Shown: positions 10,141 through 20,562 of the stretch, one piece after another
Position numbering within the stretch: the stretch's first letter is position 1
How the letters are laid out: each line of letters begins with the position of its first letter
Source of the DNA: Metopolophium dirhodum
Taxonomy: Eukaryota; Arthropoda; Insecta; Hemiptera; Aphididae
DNA: 64,000 nucleotides
Direction: 5' to 3'
Assembly (NCBI RefSeq): GCF_019925205.1
Contig: NC_083560.1
Span: forward strand, 37,556,270-37,620,269
The notes under the pieces: generated by a model
Told to the model about the DNA's origin: nothing
Database searches by the model: none
The model's input: the letters and a program-made list of their open reading frames with translations, nothing else
Position numbers and translations under genes: made by a program

Positions 10141-10268
10141 CGGGTCAGCGATGTTTTCTTATACAAACTATTGATGTGCTGCTGTCCACCGAATTCCGCA
10201 CGGTGCATTCAACCGCCGGCCAGGGATATAGGAAAAATAGTCGACTAGGCATAATATAATATATAATA

Positions 10269-10553
10269 TATATAATATTCTTTAATATTTTTATAAGCGT
10301 CGGGTGGACAACATGGATATTGGTATAATAGTTCGGTGATACTTATCGGGCCGTTTTCCGGCCGAACCCAGGTGTCTTTCGGATTTTTTTTATATGTTTT
10401 AAGTTGTTCATTTTTTCCCCCAGCATCCGAATCACCTTCGATGTGTACATTACGGCTTTGTGGTCGGCAGGAAACGTCCCACGACACCTCGCCATCGCAC
10501 CCAGCCAGTAGTCCCCTTTCGGTTTGTCCCATATATCTTTGCGCCTGTAACAT
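10269..10553 (-). pseudogene. densovirus NS1, N-terminal fragment (left arm)
   Basis: This frame starts MLQAQRYMGQ and matches the first 90 or so residues of the NS1 frame at 14361, then ends at the repeat boundary. The helicase domain is therefore absent from this arm. A one-residue difference (EVSW here, ELSW in the other arm) is visible. Non-functional as it stands. Confidence 0.7.
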
Positions 10554-11708
10554 TTTATAAAATATTTAATTTACAACAAGTACTTATTCTATCTACACAT
10601 TGTTCGTACGTGCACAGTTTGTACATACGATGCATTTTTCTATATGATTCTTTATTATTTTGCTTATCATGATACATGCCACAGGTCGAACAGATAATAT
10701 TACTTGTTGTCTCATTCGGCTCTAATAAATTAATTATCATATTTTTACAAAAATTATAACCGTAATTGTTTGTAGATAAATACAATTTTTTATAATCTAT
10801 ATTTAATAGTTGGTTGAAAGACCAATAAGCTAGTTTCATATTTATGTTTAACACACGTGAAAAATTATTTAATTCAACGCTATTAGTTATGTCATTAATA
10901 TTACTTATAATGTCATCATGTTCGTTACGTAAATTAAAAATTTTTTTATTGAATATTTTATTATACAATATGCTTTTCCTATTTAAAAAATTATGTCTGA
11001 GTATTAATATATACTTCCATAAAACGTACTGATAAATATTGATGTCTATCAAGTAATCGTCCATCTTCTCGGAAGCCTCCAATGCGATAGAGGACTCTGC
11101 CGCCCGAAGATAGGTATCGCAATATGTTTCGCCAATCCCCTGGCCCGAGATCGACTGCTCGAGATACCCGACGAAGTCCACGTCGTCCGTCTTTGCTCCA
11201 AAATGTGCCTCGAATGAGGAAGGAGCACCGGCAACAGTTCGAGGAGTATCCACAGATGTGACTGATGTGGACGTGGTCGTCGTGGGAACTGATGATATAA
11301 TAGTGGCTGGGGGGGGTATCGATCAATAAGGCTGTCCAGTTCTCGCAAACATGCTTGAACTCCCCCAACTCCACTCGGCACAATGACTCTGGAAACATAT
11401 CTATGGATTCCTGATACAAACTTAGAAGCCATTGCACGTCCAAGTTGGTTAAGTCCTTCATCATACTCTTCCTCATGCGTTGGTATAGTGTGGTCATCGT
11501 CACTGAACTCAAAATCATAATTTTGTCCCATACTGTCTGTATCCTCGGGTCCATCCATTGCTTCGGGTGAATGACGGTCTCCAACACCGTACGCGGACAT
11601 ATTATGAATATTATAAATATTAGAGTTATTACCGGAAATTCGTTCGTCTGTGTCGGAAACAAGATTTCTAAGAAACTCAAAAGGTCCATTTCGTTGTCCA
11701 AATTCATT
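10269..11708 (-). repeat. left arm of densovirus inverted repeat
   Basis: This arm of about 1.44 kb is the reverse complement of 13203-14655 with only scattered single-base differences. It carries the densovirus non-structural ORFs on the minus strand. The outer edge is near 10269, where similarity stops within ATATAATATTCTTTAAT; the inner edge is near 11708, beyond which this arm still has viral sequence to about 11950 that the right arm lacks. Confidence 0.85.
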
Positions 11709-11944
11709 TTTAGATTCGTTTGAGTCCATGCTTTCAGATCCACTAAATTGATCGTCATTAGAGTCTCTCGAACTGAGGGAGTCTCCACTGCTTCCGGTAT
11801 AGGGGACGCTGAAGGAGAACGCTTGACTCGTTTGTTCTTCGTTGTTGCTGCGCGGTCGGCCTTCCGTTTTTGTAATCCACTTGTGGATTGTTCGACCGGT
11901 GAATCCATGTTTACGTTTTCGGTTGTTTTGCATATGAAAGACAT
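10555..11944 (-). pseudogene. densovirus accessory NS ORF (NS3/NS2-like), left arm, frame-broken
   Basis: Two overlapping minus-strand frames cover this stretch: 10991-11944 (starting MSFICKTTEN) and 11049-11933 (starting MQNNRKRKHG), with 10555-11253 completing the 3' half. The product has an acidic middle (EFSDDDH, THEEEYDEG) and a cysteine-rich C terminus with CSTCGMYHD and paired cysteines ending CCKLNIL. That is a possible zinc-binding region and is the position occupied by NS3 in ambisense densoviruses. A run of eight G at about 11309-11316 lies where the reading frame changes; the other arm has seven. This arm keeps the N-terminal 80 or so codons, rich in Ser and basic residues, that the right arm lacks. 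Which of the two overlapping N-terminal frames was used by the virus is uncertain. Confidence 0.6.
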
Positions 11945-11965
11945 AATATACTTAAGTCGTTTGTG

Positions 11966-13200
11966 AGAATCCGGAGCTTTTTAGGGCTCCGTAAACCACC
12001 CACGACAAAAGGGGAGCACTTTTGTCGCGACCTGTGAGCCGCACCGCGTGATGACCCGAGGGCCAAGTCGGTGGAGCTCACAGGCTTTGTACACGCAACG
12101 ACAACTAAATGCCGAGGATTTAATTAATTTAGGGGAAATGATATCAAAATAATAATAAGTATGACGCGAAGGTTATGAACGAGATATATTGGCACATGGC
12201 AATTACAAAATCATATATAATTTGTCGCATGTTTTCCCGGCCCACGGGAGGCGACGCACCATATCACTCATGGTGGGTCCTCGCAGGGTTACCGGGAAAA
12301 CGTGCTGGTAAAGGGGGAACAGGGGAAAGTAGGTATATTACGACTTGATGAGCGTGCAGCATGCATGGTCGATGTTGACAGCTGTCGGCCGCCGCCCGGG
12401 CCCTCGTGGTGGACTTAGCCCATCATGGTGGATGACTATAGGCGTCGAAAATGTTGATGGCAGTTGGTGTATATTCAAGAAGTCCGTTGGTGGGTCGAAA
12501 AGGCCTGTGTGCCGCGTGGTTCCTGGGTGGTTGTGTCGATTGTCGAACAGACGGGTAAAAGGTCTCGACCGAGCAGGTGTGGAGCCACCAGTACCAGCCA
12601 GGTAGAGCGTAGGTGAAAAAGTGTATTGAGACGGAGACCCGGCGACGGCGGTGGTCTTATGCCGGCGGCGGAGCTTTTTTGTGTTGAGTGGGGCAGGTCA
12701 GTGTCGTCATATTGCGGGAATACATTAGATTTTTGGGGTGTACAGTATTGTTCCGCCGGTGCGGTGCCACCGGACGCGACGAAAGCGCCGATGGCAACGG
12801 GGGCCGTGTGTGGCGACATGTGGACACCGTACACTGCGGGTTTGTGGGGGCCAGGGGACAATTATTACATAATACTGCGGTCACTTCTGCATTAGCGCGC
12901 GATAATCATAATAATATATAATTAAGGTGTGCTCATTAGTGGCAATATGGGTACAGGTATGTTGGTGATATAATAATATTAATGCAAAAAATGCTGTGAC
13001 GTTACACGTTATACAATGTACTCGTACCAAGCTTTGTGAAATACACTGTAGCGCTATGTTACTTTCTGAGAGTATAATAACTGACTAAAGACTTAGCACT
13101 AATAGACCCTATTTATATAAAACGAAACAATGGTTGTTATTGTTGAAAAACAATACTTAGATAAAAGGTAATCGATAAACTATTAATATTATCATGAAAT
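11966..13200. mobile_element. foreign insert at the centre of the densovirus palindrome
   Basis: The centre of the inverted repeat is non-viral. Bases about 11985-12350 are a diverged relative of 55475-56000 (shared blocks around GCACCGCG, GTCGGTGGA, GGCCCACGGGAG and GGGTTACC). Bases about 12350-12900 are GC-rich with only short, overlapping, unconvincing frames, and about 12900-13200 is AT-rich. I read it as a degenerate LTR or DNA-element insertion plus filler. No gene could be supported. Confidence 0.5.
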
Positions 13201-13202
13201 TG

Positions 13203-14655
13203 GATAAATGAATTTGGACAACGAAATGGACCTTTTGAGTTTCTTAGAAATCTTGTTTCCGCCACAGACAAACGAATTTCCGGTAATAACTCTAATATTT
13301 ATAATATTCATAATATGTCCGCGTACGGTGTTGGAGACCGTCATTCACCCGAAGCAATGGATGGACCCGAGGATACAGACAGTATGGGACAAAATTATGA
13401 TTTTGAGTTCAGTGACGATGACCACACTATACCAACGCATGAGGAAGAGTATGAGGAAGGACTTAACCAACTTGGACGTGCAATGGCTTCTAAGTTTGTA
13501 TCAGGAATCCATAGATATGTTTCCAGAGTTATTGTGCCGAGTGGAGTTGGGGGAGTTCAAGCATGTTTGCGAGAACTGGACAGCCTTATTGATCGATACC
13601 CCCCCAGCCACTATTATATCATCAGTTCCCACGACGACCACGTCCACATCAGTCACATCTGTGGATACTCCTCGAACTGTTGCCGGTGCTCCTTCCTCAT
13701 TCGAGGCACATTTTGGAGCAAAGACGGACGACGTGGACTTCGTCGGGTATCTCGAGCAGTCGATCTCGGGCCAGGGGATTGGCGAAACATATTGCGATAC
13801 CTATCTTCGGGTGGCAGAGTCCTCTATCGCATTGGAGGCTTCCGAGAAGATGGACGATTACTTGATAGACATCAATATTTATCAGTACGTTTTATGGAAG
13901 TATATATTAATACTCAGACATAATTTTTTAAATAGGAAAAGCATATTGTATAATAAAATATTCAATAAAAAAATTTTTAATTTACGTAACGAACATGATG
14001 ACATTATAAGTAATATTAATGACATAACTAATAGCGTTGAATTAAATAATTTTTCACGTGTGTTAAACATAAATATGAAACTAGCTTATTGGTCTTTCAA
14101 CCAACTATTAAATATAGATTATAAAAAATTGTATTTATCTACAAACAATTACGGTTATAATTTTTGTAAAAATATGATAATTAATTTATTAGAGCCGAAT
14201 GAGACAACAAGTAATATTATCTGTTCGACCTGTGGCATGTATCATGATAAGCAAAATAATAAAGAATCATATAGAAAAATGCATCGTATGTACAAACTGT
14301 GCACGTACGAACAATGTGTAGATAGAATAAGTACTTGTTGTAAATTAAATATTTTATAAAATGTTACAGGCGCAAAGATATATGGGACAAACCGAAAGGG
14401 GACTACTGGCTGGGTGCGACGGCGAGTTGTCGTGGGACGTTTCCTGCCGACCACAAAGCCGTAATGTACACATCGAAGGTGATTCGGATGCTGGGGGAAA
14501 AAATGAACAACTTAAAACATATAAAAAAAATCCGAAAGACACCTGGGTTCGGCCGGAAAACGGCCCGATAAGTATCACCGAACTATTATACCAATATCCA
14601 TGTTGTCCACCCGACGCTTATAAAAATATTAAAGAATATTATATGAATACAAATT
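13203..14655 (+). repeat. right arm of densovirus inverted repeat
   Basis: Mirror image of 10269-11708. Similarity ends near 14655 (TTAAAGAATATTATAT), after which unique NS1 sequence continues, so this arm is the one attached to the rest of the viral genome. Confidence 0.85.
13208..14359 (+). pseudogene. densovirus accessory NS ORF (NS3/NS2-like), right arm
   Basis: A continuous 383-codon frame starts at MNLDNEMDLL and ends with the cysteine-rich tail (CSTCGMYHD...CCKLNIL). An overlapping frame, 13315-13923, contains the acidic EFSDDDH/HEEEYEEG segment, which looks more like real protein than the hydrophobic N-terminal half of the 383-codon frame. The switch point is a run of seven C at about 13599-13605 (eight in the other arm). 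The N terminus present at 11708-11944 is missing here: the sequence begins abruptly at about 13203 after the central insert. It lies 2 bp before the NS1 frame. Probably inactive; alternatively one of the overlapping frames was used as NS2. Confidence 0.55.
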
Positions 14656-15384
14656 TAAATTATCTTTGCGCCAAGGACAAATACGTAGATAGGGATATTG
14701 AATTATGGCTTATTAAACTTATGCATTGGTCTCTTAAAGATTACGATAATTATTATAAAGATGATAAGGTGCACCCTTACTTTAATGCATACAATAGATC
14801 GTTTGATCATGTTTATTATTCAATCGAAGAGTCTGTTCGTATTGCAAATGAATTACTATTATACCAATTTGATAATGACAGAGATAATGTATTATATTTT
14901 CTAACAGATTTACTAAATATATTAGATAAAAAAATTCCCAAATGTAATACTTTGGCAATATTAGCGCCTCCGAATGCTGGTAAAAACTACTTTTTTGATG
15001 CCGTCGCTTCATTTTTTATTAATTACGGCTGTCTCGGCACGGCTAACAAAACAAATAATTTTGCTTTTATGGAAGCGGCGGGCAAACGATTAGTACTTTG
15101 GAACGAGCCTAATTACGAGAGTCATCACGTTAACGAGTTAAAAGCGTTATTAGGTGAATTCTTGTCGGGTGAGTGTTAAATACAAAGGTGATCAAGCCTT
15201 ACAAGGTCCTCCTATAATAATACTTACAAATGATAATTTGTCTGTATTTGGTATGACGGCCTTCCAATCTCGTATTAAATTATATAATTGGCAGAGTGCA
15301 CCTTTTCTTAGAAACTATGATAAAAAAATTAATCCTATGTTTATTTTAAGACTATTTGAATTGTATAACTTATCTATCATGTAA
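14361..15384 (+). pseudogene. densovirus NS1 with SF3 helicase domain, frameshifted
   Basis: The first frame (14361-15179, 272 residues) contains a parvovirus-type superfamily 3 helicase. Walker A is at about residues 202-209 (PPNAGKN) and Walker B at 243-250 (RLVLWNEP). The second frame (from about 15154) supplies motif C (IIILTND), then NWQSAPF-type C-terminal sequence to a TAA at 15382. The break therefore lies between Walker B and motif C. In densoviruses NS1 also has an N-terminal HUH nickase domain; I see no convincing HUH pair here, so that part is absent or unrecognisable. NS1 drives replication by nicking and unwinding at the genome ends; this copy cannot as it stands. It converges on the capsid gene, typical of ambisense densoviruses. 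Confidence 0.75.
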
Positions 15385-15599
15385 TATTAAATAAAAAAAA
15401 AAAAATATATATAATAATTTTTATTTATTTAATCAAACATAAATGAATTAACAGTGTGTAAATTGGTTATATCTTCCTCTTCCTCTGGTACTATTGATTG
15501 CGCTGCACGTCTGTGTAATACATCGACAATGGACTGCGGTCTCAATAATGGACGACTATCAGTTGTTGTTGTAGTTTTTGTAGTCGTCTGCTCTAATTG
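15385..15599 (-). other. convergent region; in-frame tail of the capsid gene
   Basis: The interval between the two convergent viral genes holds, on the minus strand, an open frame in register with the capsid gene that runs about 57 codons past the TAG at 15600 to a TAA near 15430. It is Thr-rich, then acidic. The TAG may be a secondary nonsense mutation or the true end. The A-rich tract at 15388-15407 and AATAAA near 15390 could serve as a polyadenylation region for NS mRNA. Confidence 0.45.
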
Positions 15600-17411
15600 C
15601 TATGCCGGTGAAATAAATTGATTGTCGAATGCACTTAACTCCTCGTAGTACATAGATTCTTTTGTTGTATTGTTTACAACCATGGGCGTGCTCTCCAATT
15701 CAATATGACATGTAGGAAAAGATGTATAAGTATACGGTAACCCGTATTCACATACAAGTTCAGTTTCTATATCCCACATACATTCGATATCAGTAAATTT
15801 GTCGGGTACGAACGTAGCATTAGTAGTAGTTAATTGAGGTACGGGACAAACTCCAATATGCAACGATGGTTGTATTTTTGCTGATATAGATGGGCGTAGT
15901 CCGTGCTTAATGTATTGTCCACATTCCAAAGGTTCTGTATACCGATTGAAGTCATCACTAAATATATTTCTCCATTTATCGTCATTTAATATTGCGTAAT
16001 TATTTGACACATCGGCCGTGTAACTACCATCCAATTTATTAAGTGTAAATGCGTTTGGTAATGATATACTATTAGTGTCCTCAACTCGAAATTTCTCAAC
16101 ATTAGTACCTTTTAAATTAGTACGGCCTGCGAACACTGATGACCAAGGCATAGTTAAATATGAAATCGTTGGTTTGTATGTATAATCGATAATAGTAGAA
16201 CCAATTACGGCACTTGCGTCTTTTTTTGTTATAAATTTCTGTATATCTTGCCATCCTATTTGACCGTTGTTTTGAGCTGAATTTGCATACATAGTATAAT
16301 ACGATGGGAACTGCATAGGTAAGTTCATAAAAGAACACGGCAATGTGGCTCCAACAGACCAATTAGGTTTTAACCAATCGTCAGCCTTAGTACCGTACAT
16401 AGCGCTTATAACTTTTTTCATAAATTTGTCATCGATAGCTGTACAAGCAGAGGGTACCATAGGGTTAGTAGCAGTGGCAAACTCGTAAACAGTATTAAAA
16501 CCTCGTGTTTTGTTTACAAGTCCGTGAGCATATTGTACGAATTTATTTTGATTTAATGTGGCCAAATTACTTGTAGATGCGTTTGTTTCGAAGGCCGTAC
16601 GAGGATTTCTCATTACGACTTTACATGACACTTGTAATACTTTTACTCCACGAATATTAGAAACTATATTTTTCAACTCTGAGGGAGACATATAAAAATA
16701 CGGTTTATCCACGGGTAAATACATCAGAGATGTTGTTCCCATACGTTCTGCAGTAAAAGTTCCAAATTGGAGCTGAACACTTGCCAAACCGTAACTAATA
16801 ATAGAATGATTTTTTCTAAAAACCATTGTATATCCTGTTGACTTATGAATTGGCCTAGGTATGACAGCATTTTCAAGACTAGGATTCCCAGTATCTGGAT
16901 CATCAGCTGTTTGACGCCCCGTACCAGGTAATTTCGTCTTCTTGGAACTACTGCCACTTCCCTGGGCCGAGTCATTACCTCTTTTATCAGGTGTTGTCGA
17001 ATTAACGCTCATTGATATCGGTGATAAAGTATCACGTGATGAGTTTGGATTGATACCACCGTCGTAATTCCAATCCAAATCGCTATCAGTGTCAAAATCG
17101 TAATCGTCGGGAACAACAAATGTTTCCCCCTCCTCCTCTTGATTGATATCGGGTTCAACAACGACTTCCTCTCCTAAAACAGAAGGCGGTAAATTACGAC
17201 GTGCCCTTGCGATATTATACTGACGGATAGAATATAATTTCTGTCCTTTATTTAACGCATTCCAATTTGGACGTTGTGGAGGAGGGGGGCCCAAAGTTCG
17301 AAATGCCATTACCTGATAATGATGGTCTTCGTCTGCTTTTTTTCTTATCAAACCAATTGATGTGCTCTTTGTCAGTTGTCGGCGGTGGATATATTGCCTT
17401 GTTATGTCCAA
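15600..17411 (-). CDS. densovirus structural protein VP, main part
   Basis: Uninterrupted 603-codon frame. It starts with a basic leader and Pro-rich FRTLGPPPPQRPNW, then an acidic linker (QEEEGETFVVPDDYDFDTDSD). Residues from about 185 onward form the capsid body, with GLASVQLQFGTF, VKVLQVSCKVVMRNPRTAFETNA and the PSISAKIQPSLHIGVCPVP segment, all reminiscent of the jelly-roll capsid of aphid densoviruses. Parvovirus VP assembles the T=1 shell. The N-terminal part with phospholipase A2 is in another frame (17248-17826) overlapping this one by 164 bp; in aphid densoviruses the two parts are joined by splicing, so a split frame need not mean damage. This is by far the best-preserved viral gene in the window. 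Whether it is expressed is unknown. Confidence 0.8.
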   Translation of the reverse strand: MDITRQYIHRRQLTKSTSIGLIRKKADEDHHYQVMAFRTLGPPPPQRPNWNALNKGQKLYSIRQYNIARARRNLPPSVLGEEVVVEPDINQEEEGETFVVPDDYDFDTDSDLDWNYDGGINPNSSRDTLSPISMSVNSTTPDKRGNDSAQGSGSSSKKTKLPGTGRQTADDPDTGNPSLENAVIPRPIHKSTGYTMVFRKNHSIISYGLASVQLQFGTFTAERMGTTSLMYLPVDKPYFYMSPSELKNIVSNIRGVKVLQVSCKVVMRNPRTAFETNASTSNLATLNQNKFVQYAHGLVNKTRGFNTVYEFATATNPMVPSACTAIDDKFMKKVISAMYGTKADDWLKPNWSVGATLPCSFMNLPMQFPSYYTMYANSAQNNGQIGWQDIQKFITKKDASAVIGSTIIDYTYKPTISYLTMPWSSVFAGRTNLKGTNVEKFRVEDTNSISLPNAFTLNKLDGSYTADVSNNYAILNDDKWRNIFSDDFNRYTEPLECGQYIKHGLRPSISAKIQPSLHIGVCPVPQLTTTNATFVPDKFTDIECMWDIETELVCEYGLPYTYTSFPTCHIELESTPMVVNNTTKESMYYEELSAFDNQFISPA

Positions 17412-17826
17412 ATGGCCAACTGATTGTCTCAGCTAGTGTTTCCAAATGTTCCTTAACATTCAAACCACTTGCTAGTATGGAAGTACCTAATGGTTGACTG
17501 CTTAGACATTCCCTCCATGCAGCGTCTTTAGCTTTATCGTCCAACGCAGCAATCTCAAACAGCTGTGTATTACCAGTGTTACCAGCATTATGATAATCCA
17601 CGTCGTGCTCTAACGCCACCCAATCTAAACAATTATCTGGGAGGCTATTAAAATTACTATTACCGTCTTTGTCAACTACCCGATTTCCTGGTCCAACGAA
17701 TTGCGTTTGTGGCAACGTAATGCCGCCATTTTTATAATTAGTATTTTTTTTCCGTTGATATTTCTCACGGACGCCATCGAATTCACTGTCGGTAATCCAC
17801 GTCCCTGCTAGTTCCATGATAATCAC
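17248..17826 (-). CDS. densovirus VP N-terminal exon with phospholipase A2 domain
   Basis: A 192-codon frame with the parvoviral PLA2 signature: the calcium-binding loop FVGPGN at residues about 43-48 and the catalytic HDVDY at 74-78. Further conserved helix residues follow (DDKAKDAAWRECL). PLA2 activity in parvovirus VP1 breaches the endosomal membrane during entry. All key residues visible are the expected ones. The frame ends in a basic KKKSRRRPS stretch and NFGPPSS, whose alternative-frame counterpart GPPPPQRPNW belongs to the main VP frame; presumably a splice joins them. The start is the methionine at 17826 or the one three codons later. Confidence 0.75.
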   Translation of the reverse strand: MIIMELAGTWITDSEFDGVREKYQRKKNTNYKNGGITLPQTQFVGPGNRVVDKDGNSNFNSLPDNCLDWVALEHDVDYHNAGNTGNTQLFEIAALDDKAKDAAWRECLSSQPLGTSILASGLNVKEHLETLAETISWPFGHNKAIYPPPTTDKEHINWFDKKKSRRRPSLSGNGISNFGPPSSTTSKLECVK

Positions 17827-17829
17827 ATA

Positions 17830-18220
17830 CTAACTTGATATATATGAAATAACATATGTTCACTGATAAGGGAAATATGCCGAGCTGGATGCTTGCTCAA
17901 ATATATTGAAAATATATTTTAGCAACTACATCAACAACAACAAACTGACCTTGGGAGCAACCGAATATATTATATATTTATATATGTATACGTTGTTATA
18001 TTGTTACATAACATTGCATTCATATTATTGTACGTTACTTGTATTATTGTGAAATAAGATTTCTATACCTATTATTACTATACACATATACACTGTCAAA
18101 ATCATTGTATAATCTAATACTATAAAATCGCAAGAATAACAGCTGATCTATAGGGAATTCATGGAGGATCTCATGGTTGAATAAATTAAACACCGCTCCG
18201 TTTCCCCAGTCCGACGGACC
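17830..18220. other. upstream region of the capsid gene and possible viral edge
   Basis: AT-rich, no ORF. It should contain the promoter and 5' leader of the minus-strand VP transcript. Near 18151 and 18231 the motif CTATAGGGAAT and its complement flank an 80-bp segment. No parvovirus-like long terminal hairpin could be recognised, so the viral end is not defined. Confidence 0.35.
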
Positions 18221-18720
18221 GATCTCGTCGATTCCCTATAGCGCGGCCAATCGCGTACCTTCGCAGCGGCGGCGGCGGTCGGTTTTTAAACGTTTTCGAA
18301 AAACGTTACGCTTTTTACGCTGTTTTTCGACTTTTAGACATTTTCACATATAGTTCGTTTGTTTTAAAAGCCGCGTGGTTTGTACGCGATATCGGTCCAT
18401 AGCCATCGCAATCGACGCCAGCGTAGGTCGTTATTATCGCTTTTCGTTTCGTCTTTTCAATTGCCGTTTGTGCTCTATTTGTTAAGTTTATTTCTTTTGA
18501 ACCCCGTGAATACGCGGTTTGTACACTTAAAAATTCGCGTTCACGAAATGTCAGTCGGTCTTCGTTCCAACGCACAAGTGCACAATTAATATATACTGTT
18601 TTTTTTTGTTTTGTTTTTGATTCAATAAATATTGCATTATGTGATTGTAGACGTATTGTTTGGTCCTTAATAACGTAGCTGGTATATTGCTTAACGTAAA
18701 CACAATTAAATGTATTATTA
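18221..18720. other. CpG-rich unique segment, no supported gene
   Basis: It starts with GCGG repeats and CGTTTTCGAAAAACG-type inverted sequence and is CpG-richer than its surroundings, like an insect promoter or 5' UTR. A 136-codon minus-strand frame lies here (18315-18725), but its composition gives no reason to believe it. Confidence 0.3.
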
Positions 18721-19069
18721 AACACAAATAAATGTATTATTCAAGCATACATAATAACGGTCAGATAAGTGAATAAAATACAATTAAAGTTTAAACAGTG
18801 TGTAGAATTATGATACATAGAATTATATACGATTACATCGACGTATATCGAATATATTGGTTTACGTCGCTCCGTAGACACACAGCTTAATTGTTGAAGT
18901 TTTGACCGTGATATGCATCACAAACTGTGGCTCGATAGGTTAGGCGTAGGTTCCCCTAACATAGGATGATAGGTAGGTCCGGGATCGAAACCGTCGTAGC
19001 TCTGTTCGGGCGGCAACCGACTGTACCGTGCAATCTATGGCACGGCCGCCCGTAAAATGACTTTTTTGC

Positions 19070-20115
19070 ATTTTTTTTCACGTTATATTTCATAAATAAT
19101 ATAATAATATACATGTTAATTTTACATTATATGACTGTATATTATAATATATTATGTACCTATATGTTATTTAAATTATTAGGAATTTAACACATATTAT
19201 TTTCTTTAAATTGTCTTTATTTTTCGTAAGTTATTTCGAATGTTGTGTGATTGGGTTTTTGGAAAATACTATTTTTTCTCTTCACTTATAGCAGCTATAC
19301 ATACTAGACTTATTTTCTGCAGCACATTGTTCGCTATCCGACTAAGTCGGATAGCCTACCTAGCTGACGAACTTTAAAGTTAATAGATTTTGACTTGATA
19401 TGACTGACTTTCTAGACACTCCAACACGGTTTTCGACTTTACACTTTTTACATAAGAAAAAGTACCGGACATGCGACGGCACATACCTACCATTCAATCC
19501 GCCGTAGACGGATTGCTCATTTTGGTTTCGTCTTAGACGGTGATGACTGACTTCCTTAACACTTAAACATGCAGGTTTTTGCATTTTTTTTTTTTTTTTT
19601 TGATATAATTATATATACATTACAAGTACATGTTTATATGTATTGTATTGGTTAATATAATATTATGTATCTATATGTTATTTTTTTTATGAATTATAAT
19701 AAATAGGTACATTATATTATATTTGTTTGTATTTATATTGTATAGTTATAGTTTGTATTTTTCGCAAATTATTTCGTAAGTTGTGTGATAGAGTTTTCAC
19801 TTATAGACGCCCATCGTCGGGTCTGCAATCCACCGCAGGTGGATTGCCTACTTGATATGCTGTAACACATTGTCCGCGATCTGACGAATTCGGATTGCCT
19901 ACCTAGGTGGCTAATTGGATGTTAATCTATTTTGACTTGAGATGACTGACTTGCTAGACAATCCAACTCGGGTTTTGACTTTACACTTTTTACATAAGAA
20001 AGAGCACCGGACATGCGACGGCACATACCACTCTATCCGCCGCAAGTGGATTGCTTATTTTTGTTTTGTCTTAGATGGGTAATGACTGATTTGCTGGGCA
20101 CTCTAACATGCAGAT
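19070..20115. repeat. two tandem copies of a 0.52-kb repeat with internal palindromes
   Basis: Unit 1 (about 19070-19590) and unit 2 (about 19590-20115) are diverged direct repeats. Each has a T-run, an AT-rich half with TTTCG-AATTATTTCGTAAGTTGTG-like sequence, and a GC-richer half around TTTACACTTTTTACATAAGAAA followed by ACCGGACATGCGACGGCACATACC. A near-perfect palindrome (11-bp stem, 1-nt centre) sits at 19332-19354, and shorter hairpins (CAATCCACC/GGTGGATTG) in unit 2. No coding frame is shared by both. A satellite-like or DNA-transposon origin is possible. Confidence 0.6.
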
Positions 20116-20119
20116 TTTC

Positions 20120-20560
20120 GAATAACCATTTTCTTACACGTATGAAAAAAGCACCGGACATACGCTGGGGGATAGTATCATCATTGAATTGCCGGTTTTC
20201 ATGGGCCATGGGAGATTTCTAGACACTGAATCTTGACTTTCAAACGTTCCCACCTTCGAAACGAGACCGCTAAAGAGCCAGGCCATATCAGAAATTCTTA
20301 TCACCTTCTAATGTATAAGTGCGACATTTATAATTCGAATGTGTCTCCAAAATTGGTTTTCACTTACAACTAACACGGTCAAGGGGACCAACTATTTTTT
20401 CGATTATTCACCTATACATTTGCCGAATTGGTGATTCGTTTACATACGCACCACCCACGTCGAAGAACGATTTATCCATAGTGTTTATGTATAATATAAA
20501 GTAACAAATAAAAAATTACTATTTGTTTGCGATCAAGCGTAAAAAATTACGATTATCGAG
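20120..20560. other. no gene seen
   Basis: Mixed-composition sequence between the tandem repeat and the Polinton fragment. No frame or repeat could be supported. Confidence 0.4.
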
Positions 20561-20562
20561 CG

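Noticed and set aside
12345..12921. Several overlapping frames of 60-130 codons in the GC-rich palindrome centre
   Set aside because: Stop codons are rare in GC-rich DNA; the frames overlap on both strands and show no protein-like pattern.
18315..18725. 136-codon minus-strand frame
   Set aside because: No recognisable motif; it lies in a CpG-rich stretch with promoter-like composition, and the opposite strand is equally open.
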